The translations under genes were made by a program, and so were the position numbers. A DNA stretch of 64,000 bases from Pseudomonas sediminis (GTDB taxonomy: Bacteria; Pseudomonadota; Gammaproteobacteria; Pseudomonadales; Pseudomonadaceae): the NCBI RefSeq assembly GCF_002741105.1, contig NZ_NIQU01000003.1, forward strand, positions 124,001 through 188,000, written 5' to 3'. Below are positions 41,194 through 52,862 of this stretch, in pieces. Positions within the stretch are counted from its first letter, which is position 1. Each line of letters begins with the position of its first letter. The notes under the pieces were generated by a model. It made no database searches and was not told the origin of the DNA. It saw only the letters and a program-made list of their open reading frames with translations.

Positions 41194-42003
41194 TCAGTCG
41201 ATCGCTTCGACCTTCAGGCGCAGCGACATGTCCTCGCGGCCCTGGGTGGTGTGTCGACGCAACACGTCACGGCCGCTGGAGCTGGTTTCCTCGCTGACGC
41301 CGCCCAGGGTTATCCATTCGCCGAGACGACCGCTGACGCGCGTGTCGGTGCTTTGCACGTCGATCACGCCGGGGCGGCTGTTGCTGACGCGATCGCGCTG
41401 GCTGCTGATGGCAACGTGGACGAGTTCGCCAGAGAGGCTGGCTGTCACGTAGAAACCTCGCGTCACGTCGCGATACTGGGTGTCCTGGTAAACCTGGCCG
41501 TACGGGCCGGTACTGGTGTTGGTCAGCGGCACGCTCTGGCCGACCTGGATCAGTGCCGGATAGCCTTCGGTTGCCTGTACCTGCTGGGTGCCGCCACCAC
41601 GGCTGTCGGTACTGCGGCGGATGATGCGCACCTGGTCGCGGCCGTTGACTTCGCCACGGCCGACCTGGACCTCGGCATTGCCGGCGCTGAGGGTGCCGTC
41701 GACGCGATAGCCGCGGTCGTTCTGGTAATTGCTGTCAGCGCTTTCCACGGTGATCAGCAGGCGCCGCGGGCGGGTGTCGAGTTGCTGCAGCAGCACGCGC
41801 ACCTCGCCGATCTTGGCCGGTGATGCATTGACGATCAGTTGGTTGCCATAGGCGCTGACCTTGCCCTCGTTGCCGAGCATCGATTGCACCACGCCGAGTA
41901 CGTCGTCGGCGGTGCGGTAATTCAGTGGGATTACCTCGGTGGCCGCTTGCAGTGGCAGGCACAGGCCGAGAAGCAGGGCGGCGAACAGCGTGCGCAGGGT
42001 CAT
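41194..42003 (-). CDS. Secretin N-domain protein, exported, function unknown
   Basis: 269 residues. A signal peptide ends about residue 20 (LPLQA-ATEV). A single secretin N-type domain follows (about 21-90: VIPLNYRTADDVLGVVQSML, NQLIVNASPAKIGEVRVLL, QLDTRPRRLLITVE), then about 180 residues rich in beta strands. The multimerising secretin C-domain of PilQ or GspD is absent, so it cannot form a pore by itself. Its stop region faces the aceA control DNA. Its start overlaps the stop of the next gene by 4 bp, suggesting co-expression. Confidence 0.75.
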   Translation of the reverse strand: MTLRTLFAALLLGLCLPLQAATEVIPLNYRTADDVLGVVQSMLGNEGKVSAYGNQLIVNASPAKIGEVRVLLQQLDTRPRRLLITVESADSNYQNDRGYRVDGTLSAGNAEVQVGRGEVNGRDQVRIIRRSTDSRGGGTQQVQATEGYPALIQVGQSVPLTNTSTGPYGQVYQDTQYRDVTRGFYVTASLSGELVHVAISSQRDRVSNSRPGVIDVQSTDTRVSGRLGEWITLGGVSEETSSSGRDVLRRHTTQGREDMSLRLKVEAID

Positions 42004-42641
42004 AGCAGAAAGCTCCGCAGGTCAGGGTCGGTGATGCTGGTGTCCCAGGCCTGGTCGAACTGGGCCTGGCGTTGGCGCACGCGCGCCGGGTCGTTGTACA
42101 GGGCGTAGCCGGATTGTTGATCGAGTTCAGGCCGCAAGAACAGGCCTCTGTCATCGGCAATCAGGTAGGCCAGCTCCTCGTTGGCGTAGTCCGGATGAAG
42201 CTTGCGGATATGCAGGTTGGAGGACAATCGGCGTGACAGAGCGAGCAGACGATGGCCTTCCTTCACGGCGCGAGTTGGGTCGCGTAGCAGGATACGCAGG
42301 CGCGCTCGTGGGCTGCTCAGCAAGAACCGGGTGCAGGCCTGCTGCACACTGCTGTGGTGATAGAGCCAGGGCTCCAGGTCGTCGCTGTACAGGCACAGGC
42401 TGCGCTGGGCCTGTTGGATCAACGCCAGGATGTGGGCGCGAGCCTGCTGTGGCTGGCTGAAGCGCTCCAGGCGCTCGTGCTGACCAAGTATGAACGGGGC
42501 CGGCTCCCACTGTGCCGCATCTGGCGTGATGGGGTCGGGGTTATGCACGGCAAAACGCCCCGGCGACTCGAATTCGATGGCCGCCAGTTCAATGGGATCT
42601 GGCGTATCGATCGGTTCGACCGGGGCGTCTTTGTCGTTCAT
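42000..42641 (-). CDS. Conserved hypothetical protein, phospholipase-D-like fold suggested
   Basis: 213 residues, no signal peptide. The N-terminal about 45 residues are acidic and Pro-rich (PVEPIDTPDPIEL). The rest has the feel of the phosphotransferase-like DUF found next to GNAT genes in pseudomonads: ILALIQQAQRSLCLYSDDLEPWLYH, then RFLLSSPRARLRILLRDP. This sequence pattern recalls half of a PLD fold, but I could not find an HxK motif. It overlaps the secretin-domain gene by 4 bp and is 8 bp from the GNAT gene, so the three are probably one operon. Confidence 0.65.
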   Translation of the reverse strand: MNDKDAPVEPIDTPDPIELAAIEFESPGRFAVHNPDPITPDAAQWEPAPFILGQHERLERFSQPQQARAHILALIQQAQRSLCLYSDDLEPWLYHHSSVQQACTRFLLSSPRARLRILLRDPTRAVKEGHRLLALSRRLSSNLHIRKLHPDYANEELAYLIADDRGLFLRPELDQQSGYALYNDPARVRQRQAQFDQAWDTSITDPDLRSFLL

Positions 42642-42649
42642 CGTGCTCT

Positions 42650-43075
42650 CTACTGGCTGGTGCGCACCATATCCACGTGCGGTATGCCGGCGTCGAGGTA
42701 CTCGTCGCTGACAATCCTGAAGCCTAGCCTTTCATAGAACGGCGTCGCGTGCACCTGAGCGGTGAGCATTTGCTGATGCAGGCCGCGTTTTTCCGCTTCG
42801 GCGATCACTGCCTGCATCAGTTTCTCTCCGACCTTGAGGCCGCGCCAATCCTTGAGCACCGACACGCGACCGATATGGCCATCGGGCAGCAGACGTGCGG
42901 TGCCAACCGGGTAATCGCCTTCCTCGGCGAGAAAATGCACGGCGTCGGTATCTTCGGCGTCCCACTCCAGTTCCGGCGGCACCGATTGCTCGGCGACGAA
43001 AACGCTGTCGCGGATACGACGAAGCTCGGCATTGTCCCTATGCCAGTCCGCGACACGGACAGTGATCTCACTCAT
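42650..43075 (-). CDS. GNAT-family N-acetyltransferase (YjdJ/ElaA-like)
   Basis: 141 residues. The acetyl-CoA loop is in IGRVSVLKDWRGLKVGEKLMQ (R-G-x-x-V-G core, about residues 70-90) and the C-terminal ATPFYERLGFRIVSDEYLDAGIPH ends with the family pattern G-I-P-H-x-x-M. The N-terminus has RDSVFVAEQSVPPELEWD, as in this subgroup. The ATG at 43075 fits; an upstream in-frame start would run into the roxA gene. It overlaps the end of roxA by 8 bp. Confidence 0.82.
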   Translation of the reverse strand: MSEITVRVADWHRDNAELRRIRDSVFVAEQSVPPELEWDAEDTDAVHFLAEEGDYPVGTARLLPDGHIGRVSVLKDWRGLKVGEKLMQAVIAEAEKRGLHQQMLTAQVHATPFYERLGFRIVSDEYLDAGIPHVDMVRTSQ

Positions 43076-44234
43076 CGGCAAATCCCAGGCTGCCTTGTTT
43101 GACCAGTTCCCACAGCAGAGTACGCCCCTCGTCGTCGGCCAGCCAGGCGCCGAGGTTTTCCACATGTAACGCATCGGCGCTGCAGATCAGCTTCAGCAGC
43201 TCACGCAGGCGGGCCGAAACCAGGCGGCTCTGGCCGCTGGCGAACAGCACCAGGTCTTCACCGACTTCCGACCAGGCCATACGTGCGCTGGGATTGCGGA
43301 TCAGGATCGCGCCATCTTCCAGGGCGCCGAGGAAGTCTTCTTCCTCGATCTCGATGCCGGCAACCAGCTCCGGGTACTTGGGCTCGGTCATGAACTGGCC
43401 GAACCAGGTCATCAGCAGGCGTTCGTCACTCATGTGCTCGTTGAGCAGCGCCTTGAGGCGCTCCAGGGCGTCACGCTGGATCTGGTTGGGATCCTCGCTC
43501 GGCTGGATGTCGGCATCGCTGTAACGCTCTTCGTCGGGCAGGAACTGGCCGAGGAAATCAGTGAAATGGGTCAGTACTTCGGCGGCGCTCGGCGCGCGGA
43601 AGCCCACGGAATAGGTCATGCAATCATCCTCAGCGGTGCCACAGTGGGCGAGGCGTGGCGGCAGGTAGAGCATGTCGCCGGGTGCCAGCACCCATTCATC
43701 GGTTGGTTCGAATTGCGCCAGGATCTTCAGATCGGCGTGGGTGAGCAGCGGGCTGTCGGAATCGCACATCTGGCCAACTTGCCAGCGGCGATGACCGTGA
43801 GCCTGCAGCAGGAATACGTCGTAGTTGTCGAAATGCGGGCCGACGCCGCCGCCGGGAGCAGCGAAGCTGATCATCAGATCGTCGATGCGCCACTTGGGCA
43901 GGAACTTGAAGTCTTCCAGCAGCTCGGCCACTTCCGGCACGAACTGGTCGACGGCCTGCACCAGCAGGGTCCAGTCGCGCTCGGGCAGATCCTGGAAGGT
44001 GTCTTCGTTGAACGGGCCGCGCTGCAGCTCCCAGGGGCGTTCGCCGTGCTCGATCACCAGGCGCGATTCGACTTCTTCTTCCAGCGCCAGACCTGCCAGT
44101 TCGTCGGGGCTGATCGGGCTTTCGAAGTCCGGGATCGCCTGGCGCACCAGCAGCGGCTTCTTCTGCCAGTAGTCACGCAGGAATTCACGGGCTGTGAGGC
44201 CACCCAGCAATTGCAGCGGAGTATCAGGATTCAT
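43068..44234 (-). CDS. roxA: Ribosomal protein uL16 arginine 3-hydroxylase (JmjC-type oxygenase, YcfD)
   Basis: 388 residues. This Fe(II)/2-oxoglutarate oxygenase hydroxylates an arginine of ribosomal protein L16. The metal triad is His134 and Asp136 (GPHFDNYDVF) and His197 (LPPRLAHCGT). The cupin-like JmjC domain takes up about residues 90-230. A dimerisation and winged-helix C-terminal half follows. Length and the N-terminal LGGLTAREFLRDYWQKKPLL are typical. It lies between the GNAT gene (8-bp overlap) and purB, with a terminator for purB upstream, so it starts its own unit. Confidence 0.9.
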   Translation of the reverse strand: MNPDTPLQLLGGLTAREFLRDYWQKKPLLVRQAIPDFESPISPDELAGLALEEEVESRLVIEHGERPWELQRGPFNEDTFQDLPERDWTLLVQAVDQFVPEVAELLEDFKFLPKWRIDDLMISFAAPGGGVGPHFDNYDVFLLQAHGHRRWQVGQMCDSDSPLLTHADLKILAQFEPTDEWVLAPGDMLYLPPRLAHCGTAEDDCMTYSVGFRAPSAAEVLTHFTDFLGQFLPDEERYSDADIQPSEDPNQIQRDALERLKALLNEHMSDERLLMTWFGQFMTEPKYPELVAGIEIEEEDFLGALEDGAILIRNPSARMAWSEVGEDLVLFASGQSRLVSARLRELLKLICSADALHVENLGAWLADDEGRTLLWELVKQGSLGFADE

Positions 44235-44267
44235 CAGTAAGCCCTTGAAATAGATAAAAACCTTAAA

Positions 44268-44293
44268 ACAAAAACGCCCGGCTCAGCCGGGCG
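44268..44293 (-). terminator. Rho-independent terminator of purB
   Basis: CGCCCGGC (44275-44282) and GCCGGGCG (44286-44293) form an 8-bp stem with a TCA loop. On the minus strand it is followed by TTTTTGTTTTAAGG. It lies 20 bp after the purB stop. Confidence 0.85.
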
Positions 44294-44312
44294 TCCTCGA
44301 GGCTGATCGCGC

Positions 44313-45803
<1,491 letters not shown>

Positions 45804-45831
45804 TCATACATGAAAACCGGCGCGTGATCGC

Positions 45832-46695
45832 CTATGTCCTGCGTCGTGCGACCGATAACAGACTGGCGGCAAAAATCAGCGCTGCGCCGAGCAGTGACAG
45901 GGTGTCTGGCGCCTCGCCCCAGAGCAGCCAGGCGATGATGCCGGCGAAGACGATGGCCAGGTAGGCGACCGGCCCAATCAGCCCCGGCGGCGCCAGGCCG
46001 TAGGCGCGCGACATGATCACCTGGCTGGCGGTGGCCAGCAGGCCGATGCCCAGCAGCCAGCTCAGTTGAGTGGTATCCAGTGGCTGCCAGCTCCAGGTCA
46101 GCGGGATGGCGGAGAACAGCGCGCTGAACAGCGAAAAATAGAAGACGATGCGCGTTGCTGGTTCGCTGTCGCTCATTTCACGGATGGAGACGAAGGCGAA
46201 GGCCGCCAGCAGGCTGGCGGCCAGGCCAAACAGTGCGGGCCCCTCGAACAGGGCGGTGCTGGGTTTGGCCACCAGCAGCACGCCGCACAAACCGATCAGG
46301 CTGCTGGCCAGCATGCGTCGAGTCAGCGGCTCCTTCAGCCAGATATGCGCGATCAGCGGGGTGAACACCGGCGCCGAGTAGGTGAACAGCATGGCGTCGG
46401 CCAATGGCAGGTGGGCGATGGCGTAGAAGAAGCAGTACATCGCCGCCAGGCCGTAGGTGGTGCGCCACAGATGGGACTTCAGGCGTGTCGTGCGTAGCGG
46501 GCGAACGCCACGTACCAGCAGCAAAGGTAGGAAGAACAACACGCCGACCAGATTGCGGAAGAACACCACCGACTCGTTGTTGACGCTGCTGGATATCTCG
46601 CGAATGCCGACGCCGGTAAAAGCGAACAGCAGCGCTGAGAGCGCCAGCAGCAGGGCACCCTGTAGGGGTTTTACGCTGCGGCTGGCGGGCTCCAT
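45832..46695 (-). CDS. EamA/DMT-family transporter
   Basis: 287 residues with ten predicted membrane helices in two EamA repeats (about 8-140 and 150-285). Typical blocks are NESVVFFRNLVGVLFFLPLL and FTYSAPVFTPLIAHIWLKEP, the latter the end of repeat 1. Members export amino acids, metabolites or drugs; the substrate cannot be told. The ATG at 46695 lies 2 bp after the hflD stop, suggesting coupled translation; the open frame continues upstream inside hflD but is unrelated there. It lies between purB and hflD, which are adjacent in E. coli. Confidence 0.82.
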   Translation of the reverse strand: MEPASRSVKPLQGALLLALSALLFAFTGVGIREISSSVNNESVVFFRNLVGVLFFLPLLLVRGVRPLRTTRLKSHLWRTTYGLAAMYCFFYAIAHLPLADAMLFTYSAPVFTPLIAHIWLKEPLTRRMLASSLIGLCGVLLVAKPSTALFEGPALFGLAASLLAAFAFVSIREMSDSEPATRIVFYFSLFSALFSAIPLTWSWQPLDTTQLSWLLGIGLLATASQVIMSRAYGLAPPGLIGPVAYLAIVFAGIIAWLLWGEAPDTLSLLGAALIFAASLLSVARRRT

Positions 46696-46697
46696 GG

Positions 46698-48463
<1,766 letters not shown>

Positions 48464-48514
48464 CTACCAGAAAGCCCGCGCCCGTTCAGTGCGCCGGCGA
48501 GGAGGCGGGCGAGG

Positions 48515-49900
48515 TTATCGCGCCAGCCCCAGGTGTGTGAGGCTGCGGCGAAAGGCCGGGTCATCCAGGTAGGCGACATTGAGCCGCGTCCAGGCCACGG
48601 GCATCTGCCGGTCGACTGCGAAGATCGAGCCTGGAGCAAGCATCACGCCCTGACTCAGGCACTGGCGGGTGAGGGTGTTGGCATCATCGGCTCCGGGAAA
48701 TCGAGCCCACAGATAGAGGCTTTGTTCGGGTCGACAGAACACCTCGGCACCCAGCCCATCGAGCACTTCCAGGCCGCGTTGCGTGGCGGCGCGCAAGCGC
48801 TCCTGAAGGCGCGACAGGTGACGCAGGAAGTGCCCTTCAGCGAGGATCACATCGATGGTGCGCTCGCTATACTCGGCGCCGCTGTTGTGCAGCAGCATCT
48901 TCAGGTCGGCCAGTTCCTCGATGCGTTTTTTGCTGCCGGCAATGAAGCCGACGCGCAAGGCGGCTGAAATCGATTTGGAGAAACTGCCCAGGTAGAGGGT
49001 GCGCTCGGACTGGTCCAAAGCCGTCAGCTTTATCGCCGAGCTGGGCTTGAAGTCAGCCATGGCGTCGTTTTCCACCAGCAGCAGGTCATGCACTTCTGCA
49101 AGCTGCAACAGCTGGTGTGCCTTGGCTGGGGACAGGTCGGAGCCGGTCGGGTTGTGGCCCACGGACTGAAGAAAGAACAGCTTGGGGCGGTGCTTCTTCA
49201 GCAGGCTTTCCAGTGTGTCGAGGTCCGGGCCATCGGTCTTTCGCGCAATGCCGAGCATGCGCGCTCCTTGCAGTTGCAGCTTGCCGAACAGCGGGTAGTA
49301 GCCAGGGTCCTCGACCAGCACTGTATCGCCAGGGGCCACGTAGCGACGGATGATCAGGTCCATTGCATGGTTGGCGCCCAGGGTGGTGACCAGTTGCCGT
49401 GGTGACACGGCAATCTGGTAGTCCGCGAGCTTCTGCACCAGGCGCTGGCGCAAATCGGGATTGCCCAGCCGTGTCCCGTAGCGAAACAGGGTCGACACCC
49501 CGCCGCGCACCACTTGCCGGTGGAATTTGTCCAGGCGCATGTCCATCAGCCATTCAATCGGTGGAAACCCTTCGCCCAGGTGTGAGTGGCCAGGGTCGCG
49601 CACGAACTGCTGGCGCATCATCCAGATGGTGTCCAGCGCTCGGGTGTAAGGCTGTGGCTCGTCCTCCTCCTTGCGTGCTTTGAGGTTCTTGCAGACGAAG
49701 AACCCCTTGCCATGCCGAGCCTCCACCAGCCCCTGTGATGCCAGGTGTTCGTAAGCGGTAATTACGGTGTTCTTGGCGTACCCGTGCAGGCGCATGTACT
49801 CGCGCAGCGAGGGCAGTTTGTTGCCCTCTTGCAGGGCGCCTTCGGCTATCTGCCTGGCAATGGCGTCGGCCACTTTTTGTGCAAGGGTTTGTTTGGGCAT
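48515..49900 (-). CDS. MocR-type transcription regulator (GntR winged helix plus PLP aminotransferase domain)
   Basis: 461 residues. The N-terminal GntR winged helix (about 1-75: KLPSLREYMRLHGYAKNTVI, then YEHLASQGLVEARHGKGFFV) is followed by a fold-type I aminotransferase-like domain (about 100-461) with the PLP lysine in LGSFSKSISAALRVG and family blocks NPTGSD and EDPGYYPLF. Such proteins sense an amino or keto compound through PLP. It is divergent from mvaA over 117 bp containing an inverted repeat, so it is probably the regulator of the mevalonate genes and of itself. The ATG at 49900 starts the helix domain; upstream in-frame sequence reads into the control region. Confidence 0.82.
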   Translation of the reverse strand: MPKQTLAQKVADAIARQIAEGALQEGNKLPSLREYMRLHGYAKNTVITAYEHLASQGLVEARHGKGFFVCKNLKARKEEDEPQPYTRALDTIWMMRQQFVRDPGHSHLGEGFPPIEWLMDMRLDKFHRQVVRGGVSTLFRYGTRLGNPDLRQRLVQKLADYQIAVSPRQLVTTLGANHAMDLIIRRYVAPGDTVLVEDPGYYPLFGKLQLQGARMLGIARKTDGPDLDTLESLLKKHRPKLFFLQSVGHNPTGSDLSPAKAHQLLQLAEVHDLLLVENDAMADFKPSSAIKLTALDQSERTLYLGSFSKSISAALRVGFIAGSKKRIEELADLKMLLHNSGAEYSERTIDVILAEGHFLRHLSRLQERLRAATQRGLEVLDGLGAEVFCRPEQSLYLWARFPGADDANTLTRQCLSQGVMLAPGSIFAVDRQMPVAWTRLNVAYLDDPAFRRSLTHLGLAR

Positions 49901-49941
49901 GGTGAAAAGGTCGTGGATACAAGGAAGAAGTGTCTGGGCAA

Positions 49942-49967
49942 ACTGTACCTTTTTTCGGGGATACAGT
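49942..49967. promoter_or_regulatory. Inverted repeat between the MocR gene and mvaA, candidate operator
   Basis: ACTGTA (49942-49947) and TACAGT (49962-49967) are inverted, with 20 bp between the centres, about two helical turns. The flanking CC/GG bases extend the symmetry. It lies 42 bp before the regulator start and 51 bp before mvaA, the normal place for a shared operator. Confidence 0.5.
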
Positions 49968-49987
49968 GCGGATAGTGTTCCGCAACC

Positions 49988-49995
49988 AAGAACAA
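49988..49995 (+). promoter_or_regulatory. Crc/Hfq-type AAGAACAA motif before mvaA
   Basis: AAGAACAA matches AANAANAA, 22 nt before the mvaA ATG and just upstream of its GAGAG ribosome site. Together with the motif before the transporter genes it suggests that the cluster is repressed when preferred carbon sources are present. Confidence 0.4.
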
Positions 49996-50017
49996 ACGAC
50001 TCCAAGAGAGCTCCCCG

Positions 50018-51304
50018 ATGTCCATCGACTCCCGCCTGCCCAATTTCCGCAATCTGTCGCCCTCGAAACGACTCGACTACGTTCAGCAACTGGTCGGTCT
50101 GTCTGCCGAGGACTCGGCCCTGCTCCGTGATGCCGGTGCACTACCGATAGAAATCGCCGACGGCATGATCGAGAACGTGATTGGCACGTTCGAGCTGCCC
50201 TACGCGCTGGCGAGCAACTTTTGCATCAATGGCAGAGATGTAGTGATTCCACTGGTGGTCGAGGAGCCTTCGGTGGTTGCTGCCGCTTCGTTCATGGCCA
50301 AGCTGGCGCGGCCGACAGGTGGATTCCGGACTTCCAGCAGCGCACCACTGATGCGTGCTCAGGTGCAGATCATTGGCGTCAGCGACCCCTACAATGCGCG
50401 GCTCAGCCTGCTGCGCAGCAGGGACGAGATCATCGCCCTGGCCAACAGCAAGGATCAGTTGCTGAACAGTCTGGGCGGAGGCTGTCGCGATATCGAAGTG
50501 CACACCTTCATCGACAGCCCGCGCGGGCCGATGCTGGTGGCTCACCTGATCGTCGACGTGCGCGACGCCATGGGCGCCAATACGGTCAATACCATGGCAG
50601 AGGCAGTGGCGCCGCTGATGGAGCGGCTCACCGGAGGCAAGGTGCGTTTGCGCATTCTCTCCAACCTCGCCGATCTGCGTCTGGCCCGCGCCCAGGTGCG
50701 TATCGCGCCGGAGCAGCTGGATACGCCGGAATACAAAGGCGCCGAAGTCATCGAAGGGGTGATCGATGCCTATACCTTTGCGGCGATCGATCCCTACCGA
50801 GCTGCGACCCACAACAAAGGCATCATGAATGGCATCGATCCATTGGTAGTGGCCACCGGTAACGACTGGCGAGCGGTGGAGGCCGGTGCTCACGCCTATG
50901 CCTGCCGCAATGGTCACTACGGTTCCCTGACCACCTGGGAGAAGGACAGCCAAGGTCACCTGGTCGGCACTATTGAGATGCCCATGCCGCTGGGGCTGGT
51001 GGGCGGCGCCACCAAGACTCATCCCCTGGCGCAGTTGTCGCTGCGCATTCTGGGCGTCAAGAGTGCCCAGGAGCTTGGCGAAATTGCAGTCGCCGTGGGG
51101 CTGGCGCAGAACCTGGGGGCTCTGCGTGCTCTGGCCACCGAAGGCATTCAGCGCGGTCACATGGCCTTGCATGCGCGTAATGTCGCGTTGTCGGCCGGTG
51201 CTCGTGGTGATGAGGTGGACTGGCTGGTCAAACGGATGGTCGAGGCGCGAGATGTGCGCGCTGATCGCGCGGAGGTTCTGCTGCGCGAGAAGCGTGGGCA
51301 ATGA
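50018..51304 (+). CDS. mvaA: Degradative (class II) hydroxymethylglutaryl-CoA reductase
   Basis: 428 residues, the exact length of the P. mevalonii enzyme, and near-identical to it in the blocks I remember. It oxidises mevalonate to HMG-CoA with NAD+ and CoA. The four catalytic residues of that enzyme sit at the same numbers here where I counted: Glu83 (VEEPSVVAA), Lys267 (THNKGIMNG), Asp283 (TGNDWRAVE), and the His of RGHMALHAR near 381. DAMGANTVN (183-191) is the nucleotide/CoA signature. It is coupled to mvaB by ATGA. A bacterium using the MEP pathway, as pseudomonads do, needs this enzyme only for growth on mevalonate. Confidence 0.95.
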   Translation: MSIDSRLPNFRNLSPSKRLDYVQQLVGLSAEDSALLRDAGALPIEIADGMIENVIGTFELPYALASNFCINGRDVVIPLVVEEPSVVAAASFMAKLARPTGGFRTSSSAPLMRAQVQIIGVSDPYNARLSLLRSRDEIIALANSKDQLLNSLGGGCRDIEVHTFIDSPRGPMLVAHLIVDVRDAMGANTVNTMAEAVAPLMERLTGGKVRLRILSNLADLRLARAQVRIAPEQLDTPEYKGAEVIEGVIDAYTFAAIDPYRAATHNKGIMNGIDPLVVATGNDWRAVEAGAHAYACRNGHYGSLTTWEKDSQGHLVGTIEMPMPLGLVGGATKTHPLAQLSLRILGVKSAQELGEIAVAVGLAQNLGALRALATEGIQRGHMALHARNVALSAGARGDEVDWLVKRMVEARDVRADRAEVLLREKRGQ

Positions 51305-52212
51305 CCATGGAAGCGGTAAGGCTGGTAGAGGTCGGTGCACGCGACGGCCTGCAGAACGAGGCCATGACGCTGCCGGTGGCGGTACGCGTGGAGCTGATCG
51401 AGCGCCTGGTTGCGGCCGGTTTGCAAGCCCTGGAGGCCGGGGCGTTCGTCTCGCCGCGCTGGGTTCCGCAGATGGCCGGCTCTGACGAGGTGCTGCGACG
51501 GCTTCGGCAGCACCCAGGCGTAACCTATACGGCGCTGGTGCCAAATCTCCAGGGGCTTGATGCTGCGCTTGCGGTTGGCTGCAGAGAGGTCGCGGTTTTC
51601 GCATCTGCATCCGAGCCGTTCTCGCAGCGCAATGTCAACTGCTCCATCGATGAAAGCCTGCAGCGCTTCCAGCCCGTGCTTGGCAAGGCAGCGGAGCAGG
51701 GCGTGGCCGTACGCGGTTACGTGTCCTGCGTGCTGGGTTGTCCGTTCAGCGGTGAAGTGCCGGTGGCTGACGTGGTTCGAGTCGCCCGTGAACTGTATGC
51801 CATGGGCTGCTACGAGATCAGTCTGGGTGACACCATCGGCAGAGGTACGCCGGGGCGAGCCATGCAGCTCATTGAGGCCTGCGCCAGCGAGGTGCCGATC
51901 GCTGCTTTGGCTGGACACTTCCACGATACCTATGGCATGGCAGTGGCCAATGTTCAGGCCGCCCTGGAGGCCGGCGTGCGAGTGTTCGACAGCTCGATCT
52001 CCGGACTGGGCGGTTGCCCGTATTCGCCAGGCGCCACTGGCAACGTGGCAACCGAGGAGCTGGTCTACCTGTTCCATGAGCAGGGACTGGCCACCGGTGT
52101 TGATCTTCCTGCGTTGCTTGAGGCGGGCGCCTTTATCGATGCCGCTTTGGGCAAGGCCTCGGCATCCAGAGTGGCCACCGCTCTGCGCAGCAAAGCAGGT
52201 AGCCAGCAATAA
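51301..52212 (+). CDS. mvaB: Hydroxymethylglutaryl-CoA lyase
   Basis: 303 residues. It cleaves HMG-CoA to acetoacetate and acetyl-CoA. Visible features are the N-terminal [12 protein letters not shown] (catalytic Arg and Asp), the metal-binding His pair in [10 protein letters not shown] and the signature loop [20 protein letters not shown] with the active-site Cys. The ATG at 51301 overlaps the mvaA stop; a second ATG at 51307 is equally possible. The pathway partner MvaA is directly upstream. Confidence 0.94.
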   Translation: MTMEAVRLVEVGARDGLQNEAMTLPVAVRVELIERLVAAGLQALEAGAFVSPRWVPQMAGSDEVLRRLRQHPGVTYTALVPNLQGLDAALAVGCREVAVFASASEPFSQRNVNCSIDESLQRFQPVLGKAAEQGVAVRGYVSCVLGCPFSGEVPVADVVRVARELYAMGCYEISLGDTIGRGTPGRAMQLIEACASEVPIAALAGHFHDTYGMAVANVQAALEAGVRVFDSSISGLGGCPYSPGATGNVATEELVYLFHEQGLATGVDLPALLEAGAFIDAALGKASASRVATALRSKAGSQQ

Positions 52213-52222
52213 CAGCAGCAAG

Positions 52223-52255
52223 GGCTGGCAGATGACATTGGTGTCGATGCCAGCC
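52223..52255 (+). other. Hairpin between mvaB and the transporter genes
   Basis: GGCTGGCA (52223-52230) and TGCCAGCC (52248-52255) pair, with inner GACA/TGTC and a TTGG loop. No T-run follows. It may protect the mvaAB mRNA 3' end or tune expression of the downstream transporter genes. Confidence 0.4.
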
Positions 52256-52308
52256 TCTCGATAACCCATGAATGACGGTCTCGCGACCGCCCAAGCAACA
52301 GCTTCCTC

Positions 52309-52319
52309 AATAACAACAA
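52309..52319 (+). promoter_or_regulatory. Extended Crc/Hfq-type AATAACAACAA motif before the transporter genes
   Basis: Overlapping AANAANAA units, 25 nt before the ATG at 52344 and upstream of GAGGG (52334-52338). Confidence 0.45.
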
Positions 52320-52343
52320 GAGCCCGCAAGGGCGAGGGACACC

Positions 52344-52862
52344 ATGACTCAAGAACTTGCCAGGCCGGCCACCACGCCGGCCGAGGTCACGCGCGACACC
52401 AACAACCTCTATGAAGTGTGGGGCGATACCGTGGATTCCAGGCATCTGGTGCTGGCCATCCTGGTCAGCTCTGTCGTCAGTCTCGGTACCTATGCGCTGG
52501 CTTTATGGATTCTTGCCGGCATCCTGGATTCGGCGCAGATGGCCAAGGCCTACGCCATGCTATTTGGAATTCTGGGTTGCCTGGCTGGCGGTACGATCAG
52601 TGCTCTTTTGTTCAAGCCCAAGCGCGATGTGATCGAGCATGCCGCGGACCCGGCGTTTCGTGAGCAGGTGGTCAACGATCTGCTCAAGGAGTACGGCAGC
52701 CTCGGTCGCCTTGAGGAAACCTCGCCCGAGGTAATCGCCGAGCTGCGCGATCTGGGGCTCTACGAGCTATTTCGTGATGCCGAGCTCCGTGAGCAGACTG
52801 CGCCGTCAGCGGCTGACGCTGGGGTAGATGCGTCCCTGCAGCCAAGCGGAGGGCGTTCGTAA
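52344..52862 (+). CDS. Small membrane protein, probable partner of the TctA-like permease
   Basis: 172 residues. About 33 hydrophilic residues are followed by two membrane helices (about 34-60: HLVLAILVSSVVSLGTYALA; about 68-90: YAMLFGILGCLAGGTISALLF) and a charged helical tail of about 80 residues. The size and position before a TctA-like gene recall TctB, but TctB has four helices and no such tail, so this may be a different subunit type. Its stop is 1 bp from, and its last codons abut, the permease ATG at 52862, showing tight coupling. I do not recognise a named family. Confidence 0.6.
   Translation: MTQELARPATTPAEVTRDTNNLYEVWGDTVDSRHLVLAILVSSVVSLGTYALALWILAGILDSAQMAKAYAMLFGILGCLAGGTISALLFKPKRDVIEHAADPAFREQVVNDLLKEYGSLGRLEETSPEVIAELRDLGLYELFRDAELREQTAPSAADAGVDASLQPSGGRS

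Noticed and set aside
52344..52862. Calling the small membrane protein TctB
   Set aside because: It has two predicted helices and a long charged tail, whereas TctB has four helices.
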